Made by a program: the position numbers and the translations under genes
Notes under the pieces: model-generated
Databases searched by the model: none
What the model was told of the DNA's origin: nothing
Seen by the model: the letters and a program-made list of their open reading frames with translations, nothing else
In this document: positions 1 through 8,304 of the stretch, piece after piece
Numbering within the stretch: position 1 is the stretch's first letter
Layout of the letters: each line of letters opens with the position of its first letter
Assembly (NCBI GenBank): GCA_020848075.1
Contig: JADLAV010000029.1
Location: forward strand, 1 to 64,000
Reading direction: 5' to 3'
DNA: 64,000 bases
DNA from: Burkholderiales bacterium
GTDB taxonomy: Bacteria > Pseudomonadota > Gammaproteobacteria > Burkholderiales > SG8-39

Positions 1-22
1 CTGGAGCGATGCGCCGAAACCA

Positions 23-124
23 CCCCGTCACGCTTCGCGTGACACCCCTCCTTGAAAAGGAGGGGACAGGACAGACACCGCCCCGTCACGCTTCGCGTGA
101 CACCCCTCCTTGAGAAGGAGGGGA
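23..124. repeat. Two direct copies of a 44-bp double-hairpin element
   Basis: Bases 23-66 and 81-124 are the same 44-base unit with one mismatch, separated by 14 bases. Each unit contains two hairpins: GTCACGC/GCGTGAC around a 3-base loop and CCCCTCCTT/AAGGAGGGG around a 3-base loop. It lies just downstream of the malonyl-CoA decarboxylase stop codon, so it could end or stabilise that transcript, but there is no T-run typical of an intrinsic terminator. No gene is visible in 1-179. It looks like a dispersed intergenic repeat family; function is inferred only from structure. Confidence 0.8.
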
Positions 125-179
125 TCTCTGAAGACCCAGACAGACTGGCGCTCAAACGATCGTGTGGGTCGGCGAGGAG

Positions 180-1646
180 TCAGCGCGGCTTGAGCAACCG
201 CTTCACCGCACCCGAGATCGCCACCCTCCCCTCGCGCGCGTAGGCCTCGTGGTTCTCCTCGATCTCGTCCAGCTTGTACAGGTAATTCACCATCAAGCCG
301 CAGGACTGTCGCATTCCGCGCGGCGAAAGGTCGGCGTGCCAGTTGATGCGCTCGAGCCGCGCGCCGTTGCCGAGGTGGAACCGGGCCACCGGATCGAGCG
401 CCTGCGCGCGGCCATCCTCGGGACCCTTCGTCTCCGCAAGATACGTGGCGGCGAGATGCGCGAGCAGCGGCTCCACGGCCACGGCCGCGGGCGCGTCCTC
501 GGCGAGATCGCGCCTGAGGAGCTCGGCGAGGGCTTCGTGGGGATCGCTCGTACTCGCGGCGCGACAGATCCGGTCGGCGTCGGCGCTCGCGAACAAAGTC
601 TGGCTTTTCGCCTTCAGCTCGCCCTCGAGCCAGCGCCTAAAGCCCGGAATCGGCGAGAGCGTGGCGAAGGTCCTGAGCTTCGGGAATTCCGCGAGCAGCT
701 GCTCCACCACCCGCTTGATGAGAAATCCGCCGAACGAGACGCCGCGCAGGCCCGGCTGCGTGTTCGAGATCGAATAGAAGATCGCGGCGTGCGCCGATCT
801 CGGATCCAGAACCGGCGCCGATTCGTCGAGGAGCGACTGCACGTTCGCGGCCATGTCCCGCGTGAGGGCGATCTCGACGAAGATCAGCGGCTCGCCCGGC
901 ATGCGCGGATGGAAGAACGCATAGCAGCGCCGATCCGAGTCGAGCCGCTTGCGCAGATCGCCCCAGCCACGGATCTCGTGCACGGCCTCGTAGGCGATCA
1001 GCTTCTCGAGCAGCGCCGCGGGCGAGCTCCAGGTGATGCGCGAGAGCTCGAGGTTGCCGACGTCGAACCAGCTGCCGAAGAGCGAGTGGAGCTCCTCGTC
1101 GATCACCGCGATGTCGGGCAGCTCGCGGACGTAGCGCAGCACGTCGTCGCGCAGGTCCACGAGGAACTTCACCCCCTCGGGCAGCAGGTTGAATTGCTTC
1201 AGGATCCGGATGCGGGGCGACCCCAGCGCGAGGCGTAGGCGCGATTCGGCGTGCCGCCGCGTCGGCCCCGGCGGCGTGCGGAGATAGTCCTCGATCGCGC
1301 GGCCGACCGCGTGCTCGTCCGGCCCGAACTCCTCGGCGAGCAGCTGCAGCAGCCGCTTGCGCCCGTCTTCGGCAAGGTCCCGGTAGGTGGCCGAAAGCCA
1401 CTCGACGCGCCCGCGCGCGGAGGCCTCGCCCCCCGCTTCGGCCAGGCACTCGCGCAGCGTGGTCCGGACCCGCTTGAGATCGGCCGGCGCAAGATCCTTG
1501 AGCGCCGGCTGCTCGGAACGCCCGCTGCGCTTCAGCCAGTGCCAGAGGGCACGCACCGGACCCTGCCGGCCTGGCGCCGGCGCGAATCCAGCGTGACCCG
1601 GTCGAGGGTCCATGTTGGGCTCCAAGGAACGCGCCTCCTCGGTCAT
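180..1646 (-). CDS. Malonyl-CoA decarboxylase
   Basis: Converts malonyl-CoA to acetyl-CoA and CO2. The 488-residue product has the two-part family layout: a helical N-terminal region and a GNAT-like C-terminal catalytic region. Signature stretches match the animal/bacterial family: SISNTQPGLRG at about residues 292-302 (region of the catalytic Ser), TLSPIPGF at 329-336, and FHLGNGA at 423-429 (catalytic His region), followed by RINWHADLS and SCGLMVNYLY. The start chosen is the ATG at 1646, because an open frame from 1733 would run into the upstream gene; a second ATG lies at 1613. It is the last gene of a minus-strand set with the flavoenzyme (46-base gap) and CoA ligase, suggesting it handles malonyl-CoA formed or needed in that pathway (inference). 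Family call is secure; pathway role is not. Confidence 0.93.
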   Translation of the reverse strand: MTEEARSLEPNMDPRPGHAGFAPAPGRQGPVRALWHWLKRSGRSEQPALKDLAPADLKRVRTTLRECLAEAGGEASARGRVEWLSATYRDLAEDGRKRLLQLLAEEFGPDEHAVGRAIEDYLRTPPGPTRRHAESRLRLALGSPRIRILKQFNLLPEGVKFLVDLRDDVLRYVRELPDIAVIDEELHSLFGSWFDVGNLELSRITWSSPAALLEKLIAYEAVHEIRGWGDLRKRLDSDRRCYAFFHPRMPGEPLIFVEIALTRDMAANVQSLLDESAPVLDPRSAHAAIFYSISNTQPGLRGVSFGGFLIKRVVEQLLAEFPKLRTFATLSPIPGFRRWLEGELKAKSQTLFASADADRICRAASTSDPHEALAELLRRDLAEDAPAAVAVEPLLAHLAATYLAETKGPEDGRAQALDPVARFHLGNGARLERINWHADLSPRGMRQSCGLMVNYLYKLDEIEENHEAYAREGRVAISGAVKRLLKPR

Positions 1647-1692
1647 CGCGCAGCATTTCCCATGCCAGACTCCCGTGGGGACCGCGGTTCGG

Positions 1693-4029
1693 CTATGCGG
1701 AATACGACGATTCGGGCTTCGCCGTGCTGGCAAGGGCCTGTTTCTGGCGCGCCTCCTCCCGCGCGCGCTCGGCGAGCACGTAGAGCTGCTGCTTGCCGGA
1801 CAGGTACTGCTTCGGCCAGGACACGCCGCCGTAGCCGTAGTGTGCCGCCGCGTGCAACGTGAAGTACGGATCGGTGAGATGGGGTCGCGCGAGCGCCGCG
1901 AGGTCGGCGCGCCCGGATGCGACGATCGTGTTCACCTGGTCTGCCGTGGTGATCGCCCCGACCGCCATCGTCGCGATGCCGGCCTCGCTACGGATCTGCT
2001 CGGCGAACACGAGCTGGTACATGCGCCCGTACACCGGCTTCGACGCGGGATCGGTCTGTCCCGTAGAGACGTCGATGAGATCGCACCCGTGCGCCTTGAA
2101 CGCTCTGCCGATCTCGACCGCGTCGGCTCCCGAGATCCCGCCCGGAATCCAGTCGGTCGCCGAGATTCGCACCGACATCGGCTTCGCCCGCGGCCAGACC
2201 GCGCGGCACGCGTCGAACACCTCCAGCGGAAAGCGCAGGCGGTTGGCGAGCGACCCGCCGTACGCATCGGTGCGGCGGTTGGTGATCGGGGAGATGAACG
2301 AGGCGTGCAGGTAGCCGTGCGCCATGTGCAGCTCGAGCATGTCGAAGCCGCACTCGATGCCCATCCTGGCCGCGGCGACGTACTGGTCGCGCACGCGCGC
2401 CATGTCGGCCTGCGTCATCTCCCGCGGGGTCTGGCTCTCGCCGGCGTAGTACGGCAGCGGCGATGCCGCGATGATCGGCCAGTTGCCGCTCTTGAGGGGC
2501 TTGTCCATCTCCTCCCAGATCAGCTGCGTCGAGCCCTTGCGACCGGCATGGCCGAGCTGCAGCGCGATCTTCGCGTCGGTGTGGACGTGGACGTAGTCGA
2601 CGATGCGCTTCCAGGCGAGCACGTGCTCCGCCTTGTACATCCCGGCGCAGCCGGGAGTGATGCGCGCGTCCGGAGCGACGCAGGTCATCTCGGTGAACAC
2701 GAGTCCCGCCCCGCCGACCGCGCGCGACCCGTAGTGGACGAAGTGCCAGTCGGTCGGCGTGCCGTCGACCGCGCAGTACTGGCACATCGGCGAGACCACC
2801 ACGCGGTTCGCGAGCTTCATCTCGCGCAGGTGGAACGGCGCGAACATCGGCGGTGGCGCGAAGTCCTTCGGGATCTTCGCGCCCTCGGTCGCGGCGACGT
2901 GCCGGGCCCACCAGCGGTCGAGATCGCGCACGACCGCAGCGTCGCGCATGCGCAGGTTCTCGTAGGTGACCGCCTTCGCTCGCGACATCAGCGCGAAGTT
3001 GAACTGGATGGGCTCCATGTGCCAGAAGCGCCGCACGTTCTCGAAGAACACGAGGCTCGTGTTGGCGGAATGCTGGATGCGATCGGCTTCCGCGTGCCGC
3101 TCCTCTTCGTACGCGCGCAGGGCGGCCTTGGTATTGTGGCGGTGTCGCGTCACCGCGTGATGCAGCGCAATCGCATCCTCGATCGCGAGCTTCGTGCCAG
3201 AGCCGATCGACCAGTGCGCCGAGTGCGCGGCGTCGCCGAGCAGCACGACGTTCTCGTGGCTCCAGCGCTCGCAGCGCACTGCCGGGAAGTTCCGCCAATA
3301 CGAGCGGTTCGTCTGGAACGCGGCGCCCTTGAACACGTCCGCGAAGAGCGCGCTCGCATAGGCCACGGTGGCCCGCTCGTCCTGGATCCCGAGGCCGGCG
3401 CGCTCGAACGCCTCGCCGGTCGTCTCGACGATCACGGTGCACTCGCCCTGCGTGAACATGTACGCGTGCAGGTTCCAGATGCCGTGCTCGTTCTCGCGAA
3501 AGCCGTAGGTGAAGCCCGGGAGCGTCGCCCGCGCGCCGAGCCACACGAACTTGTTCGGGCGGAACTCGATGGTCGGGCGGAAGTGCGCTTTCCAGTTCTC
3601 GCGGACGATGCTGTTGATGCCGTCGGCCGCGACCACCAGGTCGGCACCGAGGTAGGGCTCGATCGCGGTGATCTCGGTCTGATAGCGCACCGCGATACCG
3701 AGCGCGGCGGCGCGCCGCTGCAGGATCTCGAGCAGCGTGAGGCGCTTCAGCCCCGAGAAGCCGTGCCCCGAGGACTTGATGGTCGAGCCCTTGTAGTGGA
3801 CGTAGATGTCGTCCCAGTAGGCGAAGCTCGCCGCGATGTCGCGGTAGGTCGGCTCGTCCGCGGCCTTGAGGTTGCCGAGCGTCTCGTCGGAGAGCACGAT
3901 CCCGAAGCCGAACGTGTCGTCCGGCCGGTTGCGCTCGTACACCGTCACCTCGGCGCCCGGAAAGCTCTTCTTGTGGAGAATGGCGTAGTACAGCCCGGCC
4001 GGACCGCCGCCGATCACGTTCAGTTTCAT
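1693..4029 (-). CDS. Bifunctional FAD monooxygenase / old-yellow-enzyme oxidoreductase (salicylyl-CoA 5-hydroxylase or 2-aminobenzoyl-CoA monooxygenase/reductase type)
   Basis: A 778-residue fusion. Residues 1-385 are a single-component aromatic FAD monooxygenase: GGGPAG at 7-12 binds ADP, AADG at 134-137 and GDAAH at 265-269 are the later FAD motifs. Residues 393-745 are a YqjM-class old yellow enzyme: SPMCQY (413-418), LGHAGRK (492-498) and ELHMAHGYL (566-574) around the flavin. This architecture is known from salicylyl-CoA 5-hydroxylase relatives and from Azoarcus 2-aminobenzoyl-CoA monooxygenase/reductase, which hydroxylates and then reduces a CoA-bound aromatic ring. A strong ribosome site (GGAAGGGG) precedes the ATG. 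The neighbouring CoA ligase fits a CoA-thioester substrate. Which aromatic acid is used cannot be read from sequence. Confidence 0.9.
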   Translation of the reverse strand: MKLNVIGGGPAGLYYAILHKKSFPGAEVTVYERNRPDDTFGFGIVLSDETLGNLKAADEPTYRDIAASFAYWDDIYVHYKGSTIKSSGHGFSGLKRLTLLEILQRRAAALGIAVRYQTEITAIEPYLGADLVVAADGINSIVRENWKAHFRPTIEFRPNKFVWLGARATLPGFTYGFRENEHGIWNLHAYMFTQGECTVIVETTGEAFERAGLGIQDERATVAYASALFADVFKGAAFQTNRSYWRNFPAVRCERWSHENVVLLGDAAHSAHWSIGSGTKLAIEDAIALHHAVTRHRHNTKAALRAYEEERHAEADRIQHSANTSLVFFENVRRFWHMEPIQFNFALMSRAKAVTYENLRMRDAAVVRDLDRWWARHVAATEGAKIPKDFAPPPMFAPFHLREMKLANRVVVSPMCQYCAVDGTPTDWHFVHYGSRAVGGAGLVFTEMTCVAPDARITPGCAGMYKAEHVLAWKRIVDYVHVHTDAKIALQLGHAGRKGSTQLIWEEMDKPLKSGNWPIIAASPLPYYAGESQTPREMTQADMARVRDQYVAAARMGIECGFDMLELHMAHGYLHASFISPITNRRTDAYGGSLANRLRFPLEVFDACRAVWPRAKPMSVRISATDWIPGGISGADAVEIGRAFKAHGCDLIDVSTGQTDPASKPVYGRMYQLVFAEQIRSEAGIATMAVGAITTADQVNTIVASGRADLAALARPHLTDPYFTLHAAAHYGYGGVSWPKQYLSGKQQLYVLAERAREEARQKQALASTAKPESSYSA

Positions 4030-4052
4030 GTGCGCCCCTTCCGCTGCCGATC

Positions 4053-4137
4053 CATCCGCCGCTCCGGCTCCTGCACCAGCGCGCTACTGCTGATGCCTGG
4101 CCCGCATCCGCCGCTCCAGCTCCTGCATCAGCGCGCC
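4053..4137. repeat. Imperfect 33-bp direct duplication at the 3' end of the CoA ligase gene
   Basis: Bases 4105-4137, which encode the last helix of the ligase (GALMQELERRM), recur at 4053-4085 with three mismatches, 52 bases away. The outer copy lies mostly past the ligase stop codon and is not in the same phase, so it reads like a leftover of a local tandem duplication that displaced the stop codon or the intergenic spacer. No function is implied. Confidence 0.75.
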
Positions 4138-5718
4138 CTTCATGACTTTGCGCGTCGGCGTCATCGGCATCGCGTCGATCACCTCGAGCCGCTCGGGCCA
4201 GCGCACCTTGCTCACGCCGTGGCGGGCCAGCCACCGTTGCATCTCCTCGAAGCCGAACGCCGCGGGGTCGCGCAGCGTCACGAAGCAGCAGGCGCGCTCG
4301 CCGAGCACCGGATCGGGCATCGGCACGATGGCACAGGTCTCCACCGCGGGATGGGCGGCGAGCAGATTCTCCACGTCGAGCGGACTGAACTTGACGCCAC
4401 CGCGGTTGATGAGCTCCTTGGTGCGCCCGGCGAGGCGAAGATAGCCGGCGGCGTCGATCGAGGCAAGATCGCCAGTGCGGAACCAGCCGTCCGCGGTGAA
4501 GGCGGCAGCGCTCGCCGCCGGGTTGTGGAGATAGCCCGCGAAAAGCGATGCGCCGCACATCTCGAGCTCGCCGACCTCGCCGGGCGCGGCAGGACTGCCG
4601 TCGTCGCGCGTCACGCGGAGCTCGTTTCCGGGCGCCGCCCGGCCGGCGGACCCGACGCGAGCTTCGGCCGCGTCGGTGAGGCGACCGTAGGCGCCGGCCT
4701 GCAGCTCGGTCATGCCCCAGAGCTGCAGCACCTTGCCACCGCCGAGCTTCGACTCGAGACCGTGCGCGAGATCGCGCGAAACGGGTGCGCCCGAGAGCAC
4801 GACGAAGCGCACCGAGGAGCAGTCCTTGCCGTCGAAGAGCCCGCGGGCGAGGCAGTTCGCCACGTGTGCCGGCCCGGCGTAGACGACGGTCGGCCGCTCG
4901 CGCACGACGAGCTCGGTGAACTCCCCGGGCGTGTAGGCCGGAAGGAGCAGCGCGGTCGCCCCGGCGCAGAGCGTGACGCTGAGCGCGGAGAGGCCGTAGA
5001 GATGCGTGAACGGCGCGGCGCACAGCACCACGTCGCCGGGCTCGACGCCGAGCTCGGCCGCAGCGAGCCGGAAGTTGGCAAGGTACGTGTGATAGGGATG
5101 CGGCACGCCTTTCGGCGCCGCGGTCGTGCCGGAGGTGTAGAGCAGCACGAACGGATCGGCAGCCGCGACCTGCACCGGCCGCGGGTCGGCGTTGCCGTCC
5201 TCGACGCGGGTGAGATCTGCGAACGCGACGGCGCCCGCCGGTGCACGGCCCACGGCGATCACGTGGGCGAGGTCGGGCAGCTCCTTGCGCAGGGCGAGCG
5301 CGAGCGCGGCTGCCGCGTAATCCTTTGCCTCCGCGACGCAGATCATCGCGACCGCGCCGCTGTGCTTGAGCAGCGACCGGATCTCGTCGCCGCGGTAGGG
5401 CATGTGGACGGTCTGCATCACGGCGCCCCGCGACGCGATCGCAAGATAGGAGATCGCGAACTCGGCGAGGTTGGGCAGCTGCACCGCAACCACGTCGCCC
5501 TTGCCGATCCCGAGCCGGTCGAGTCCACACGCGAGGGCACGCACGTGGCGGCGCAGCCCGGCGTAGGTCAGGACGCGCGTCCCCTGCCGCACCGCCACGC
5601 GCTCCGGCGCCGCCCGCGCGGCACGCTCGAGCCAGTCGCCGAGCAACTCATCGGTCCACCAGCCGGCGGCGCGGTAGCGCACGGCGAGCTCAGGCGGATA
5701 CTCGATGCGGATCGTCAT
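4084..5718 (-). CDS. AMP-forming acyl/aryl-CoA ligase
   Basis: Activates a carboxylic acid to its CoA thioester via an acyl-adenylate. The 544-residue protein has the ANL-family core: phosphate-binding loop YTSGTTAAPKG at about 194-204, WGMTEL (adenine/aryl region), TGD before the hinge, GRTKELINRGG, and the C-terminal catalytic lysine motif PTRKVMK. It resembles alicyclic/aromatic-acid CoA ligases (AliA or benzoate ligase type) more than acetyl-CoA synthetase. The ATG at 5718 has a good upstream AGGGAG; an in-frame ATG at 5742 has none. It is first in the operon with the flavoenzyme 54 bases downstream, so it probably supplies that enzyme's CoA-thioester substrate (inference). Upstream 5719-5943 holds no gene; a TACAAT box (complement of 5781-5786) is a weak promoter candidate. 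Confidence 0.88.
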   Translation of the reverse strand: MTIRIEYPPELAVRYRAAGWWTDELLGDWLERAARAAPERVAVRQGTRVLTYAGLRRHVRALACGLDRLGIGKGDVVAVQLPNLAEFAISYLAIASRGAVMQTVHMPYRGDEIRSLLKHSGAVAMICVAEAKDYAAAALALALRKELPDLAHVIAVGRAPAGAVAFADLTRVEDGNADPRPVQVAAADPFVLLYTSGTTAAPKGVPHPYHTYLANFRLAAAELGVEPGDVVLCAAPFTHLYGLSALSVTLCAGATALLLPAYTPGEFTELVVRERPTVVYAGPAHVANCLARGLFDGKDCSSVRFVVLSGAPVSRDLAHGLESKLGGGKVLQLWGMTELQAGAYGRLTDAAEARVGSAGRAAPGNELRVTRDDGSPAAPGEVGELEMCGASLFAGYLHNPAASAAAFTADGWFRTGDLASIDAAGYLRLAGRTKELINRGGVKFSPLDVENLLAAHPAVETCAIVPMPDPVLGERACCFVTLRDPAAFGFEEMQRWLARHGVSKVRWPERLEVIDAMPMTPTRKVMKGALMQELERRMRARHQQ

Positions 5719-5943
5719 TGTGCTCCCTGCCGGATCCGGCACGCACGGCCGGGTGCGTTGCCGCTCGCGCGCGCCGCAGCATTGTAACGTGCGCCGAAAG
5801 GTCGATTCGCCAAACGCTTTGCCAGCCAGACATTTCCATCGGAGCGGACGGCGTTCCCCTCGTCGCGGCGCGGACCCGCCTCGCTTGCGCCGGCACGGGC
5901 GCGCCGCGCCAAGACAGGCGCGCCTCGCCTCCAGCGCCGGCTC

Positions 5944-6225
5944 TCACGGCTTACGGCGCGGGACGCCCCAGTCCTCCTCGTCCGGCGGCAGCGGCTTCAC
6001 GCCCGGCGGTGCCTTGGTCTTGTCGCGCAAGAGGTCTCCGAGCAGCACGAACGGCCCCGCAACCACCACGGCGAGGAGCAGCCGCCAGCCGATCGCAAGC
6101 TCCGACGCGAGCATCCAGACGCCGGCGCCTGCCAGGAGCCCGATGAGCGCGAACACCGCCGCGGCGACGGGGAGCTTCTTCTCCTGCGGCGGTGGGGGCG
6201 TCTGCGAACCGGATGCGTCAGGCAT
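5944..6225 (-). CDS. Small two-helix membrane protein of unknown function
   Basis: A 93-residue protein with a Pro-rich start, two hydrophobic segments (about residues 18-41 and 45-68) and a charged Pro-rich tail ending VPRRKP. Not recognised as a named family. Start is the ATG at 6225, which overlaps the last codons of the PdxA-family gene by 8 bases, so translation is probably coupled. A longer in-frame extension upstream would lie wholly inside pdxA and is Arg-rich nonsense. No enzyme motif is visible; role unknown. Confidence 0.65.
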   Translation of the reverse strand: MPDASGSQTPPPPQEKKLPVAAAVFALIGLLAGAGVWMLASELAIGWRLLLAVVVAGPFVLLGDLLRDKTKAPPGVKPLPPDEEDWGVPRRKP

Positions 6226-7276
6226 CGGTTCCGCCCCTATGCGCGACCGCGGGGCGCCCCTCACGCCGTCTCGGGCCCTGCGGCGCGAGCTCAATCGCCT
6301 CACGGAGCGCTTCCAGCATGCTGCGTTCGTCGGCGATGCCCTTGCCCGCGATGTCGAACGCGGTGCCATGATCCACGGAGGTGCGGATCACCGGCAGGCC
6401 CACCGTCACGTTCACGCCGTGCTCGACGCCCATCACCTTCACCGGGCCGTGACCCTGGTCGTGATACATCGCGACGACGATGTCGAAGTCGCCGCGCCCG
6501 GCGCGATAGAAAACCGTGTCGGCGGGCAGCGGCCCTTCGACATTCCACCCCCGCGCCCGGCATGCGTTCACTGCGGGAAGGACCTTGGTCTCCTCCTCGC
6601 CGCGGCCGAAGAGCCCGCCTTCGCCCGCATGCGGGTTGATGCCGCATACGCCGATGCGCGGGTTCGCGACGCCGGCCCGCGTGGCCACCATGTGCGCCCG
6701 CGCGATCGTGCGCTCGACCAGCGGCGGATCGATGCGCTCGATCGCCTCGACGAGTCCCATGTGCGTCGTCACGTGGATGACCCGGAGCTTCGGCGCGACC
6801 AGCATCAACGACACCTCGGGCGTGCCGGTCAAGTGCGCGAGGAGCTCGGTGTGTCCCGGATACCGGTGTCCGGCGAGGTTGAGCGCCTCCTTGTTGATGG
6901 GCGCGGTGCAGATCGCGTCCACCTCCCCCGCGACCGCAAGCGCGGTCGCTTTCTCGATGTAACGGTATGCCGCCTCGCCAGCGGCCTTGGAGAGCACGCC
7001 GAACGGCAGACCCGCCGGCACGAGCGCGAGATCGATGCAGTCGATGACGCCGAAGGCATACGCACCGGCCTCGGGGCGAGCGACGCGCGCGACGCGACAC
7101 GGCACCTTGCAGAGCGCGGCCGCCTCTTCGAGTCGCTTCGCGTCCCCCACCACGAGCGGCCGGCAGCGCGCGTAGAGGTCCGCGTGGACAAGCGCCTTCA
7201 CGACCACCTCGGGGCCCACGCCAGCGGCGTCGCCCATGGTGATCGCGATGATCGGTCGTCGGTCTGCGGAGTGCAT
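6218..7276 (-). CDS. pdxA: PdxA-family 4-phosphate dehydrogenase
   Basis: NAD-dependent, metal-dependent oxidation/decarboxylation of a 4-phospho-hydroxyacid; classical PdxA uses 4-hydroxy-L-threonine phosphate in vitamin B6 synthesis. The 352-residue product has GDAAGVGPE near the N terminus, GHTELLAHLTG, CGINPHAGEGG, AMYHDQGHGPVKV and TSVDHGTAFDIAG, which include the three metal-binding histidines. The GHGPVK stretch after YHDQ (where E. coli PdxA has GLPVLK) is more like the PdxA2 branch that acts on D-erythronate/threonate 4-phosphate, so the true substrate is uncertain; no four-carbon sugar-acid kinase partner is nearby. Start at ATG 7276 gives the normal family N terminus; an ATG at 7336 adds 20 unlikely residues. 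Confidence 0.87.
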   Translation of the reverse strand: MHSADRRPIIAITMGDAAGVGPEVVVKALVHADLYARCRPLVVGDAKRLEEAAALCKVPCRVARVARPEAGAYAFGVIDCIDLALVPAGLPFGVLSKAAGEAAYRYIEKATALAVAGEVDAICTAPINKEALNLAGHRYPGHTELLAHLTGTPEVSLMLVAPKLRVIHVTTHMGLVEAIERIDPPLVERTIARAHMVATRAGVANPRIGVCGINPHAGEGGLFGRGEEETKVLPAVNACRARGWNVEGPLPADTVFYRAGRGDFDIVVAMYHDQGHGPVKVMGVEHGVNVTVGLPVIRTSVDHGTAFDIAGKGIADERSMLEALREAIELAPQGPRRREGRPAVAHRGGTDA

Positions 7277-7386
7277 CGGGAGACCGGCGGCGCACAGCCG
7301 GCCGGCAGGGCGATTATCGCAGGGCGATGGCGTCACTGCTGCCCGTGCGGTCCAGGGCGGGGGGATAATGGCGGCTGAGCGCGGTC

Positions 7387-7965
7387 ATGCGACACGACTT
7401 CTTCTCGCGCAAGCGCACGCTGTTCCACGAGCCGATGCCGGCGCGCATCCGTGCCGCATGCCTCGCCTACCTCGAGGAAGGGCCGTGGAATCCGCGCTCG
7501 CCGGCATACGGACCGGTGGATCCCGAGGGCTTCGAGCCGCGCACGGTCGGCGCAGAGTTCCTGGCGCAGGGCCTCGACTGGGAGGTACGGCGGCTGCTGC
7601 GCGTCCCGGACGACCTCTTCGTCTCGGAGGTCCTGCTCGTTTACACCTCATGCCTCGGGCGGCACAACGACGCTCCGTGGGAGGGCGAGGTCTTCGTCTA
7701 CTGGATGCTCGTGTCGGACGGCCTCGGGCTCCAGGTGGGCGGCGAGATCACGCGCGCCGATCGCGCCGGCGATGTCATCGCCTTCGACCCGATGCGCCGC
7801 CACGCGGTCCTTCCCGGCGGCCGGCGCGAGCTTCGCGCGATCCGCGCCACGGACTGGCAACGGATCTGGGGCGGCATCCATCTCGTGATGCCGCGCGGCG
7901 AGTTCGAGCGCTGGGCGATGTGTCTTGCCGGGCGCGATCCGCTGGAGCGGCTGCGGGCGGCCTGA
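7387..7965 (+). CDS. Unassigned 192-residue protein with a possible double-stranded beta-helix (HxD...H) core
   Basis: Transcribed away from pdxA. No family was recognised. The centre reads RHNDAPWEGEVFVYWMLVSD and then GDVIAFDPMRRHAVLPGG, giving H93-x-D95, a distal H139 and a following Arg-rich strand. That spacing is what Fe(II)/2-oxoglutarate dioxygenases and related cupin-fold enzymes show, with beta-strand-like alternation throughout. The enzyme idea is inference from motif spacing only. Codon usage matches neighbours. No clear ribosome site precedes the ATG. Confidence 0.65.
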   Translation: MRHDFFSRKRTLFHEPMPARIRAACLAYLEEGPWNPRSPAYGPVDPEGFEPRTVGAEFLAQGLDWEVRRLLRVPDDLFVSEVLLVYTSCLGRHNDAPWEGEVFVYWMLVSDGLGLQVGGEITRADRAGDVIAFDPMRRHAVLPGGRRELRAIRATDWQRIWGGIHLVMPRGEFERWAMCLAGRDPLERLRAA

Positions 7966-8011
7966 CGGCAGCGTCGCCTCGCGAGGCTCGCGCGCGTTCG
8001 CGGCGGACCGC

Positions 8012-8224
8012 CTAGCGTTCTTCCTCCTCGTCCTCGCGCGCCTCTTCTTCCTCTTCGCCGGCCGCCGTGTCCTCGCGCACGCAGGTCTCGAGATAGCTCT
8101 CGAATTCGTCGATGTCGGCGTACTCGTCGATGAAGTCCTGCAGGACCTCGATGACGGCCGCGTCGTCCCAGCCGCACGCTTCGGCGGCGTCCTGGACCAG
8201 GGATTCGATCGATTTGCTCGGCAT
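8012..8224 (-). CDS. Small acidic protein, unknown function
   Basis: Starting at the ATG at 8224 the product is 70 residues; a GTG at 8251 would add nine. The N-terminal half (VQDAAEACGWDDAAVIEVL) reads as a compact helical unit, then a strongly acidic region ends in a run of Glu with a few Asp/Arg. No catalytic or binding motif. It may be a small adaptor or a DNA-mimic-like acidic protein, but nothing in the sequence decides. It sits between two oppositely oriented, unrelated genes. Confidence 0.6.
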   Translation of the reverse strand: MPSKSIESLVQDAAEACGWDDAAVIEVLQDFIDEYADIDEFESYLETCVREDTAAGEEEEEAREDEEEER

Positions 8225-8304
8225 GGTCTCTGATTCGCTTTGGGTGGCCACGTCAAAAGGCTAGCACGCGTGCGCGGCGGTTTCCAGCGAACTTGGCGCC
8301 GCGC

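Noticed and set aside
1612-5787. A very long plus-strand open frame (1391 codons) across the ligase/flavoenzyme operon.
   Set aside because: It lies antisense to genes with clear family motifs; its product is Arg/His/Val/Ala-rich with no domain, as expected for the reverse complement of GC-rich coding DNA.
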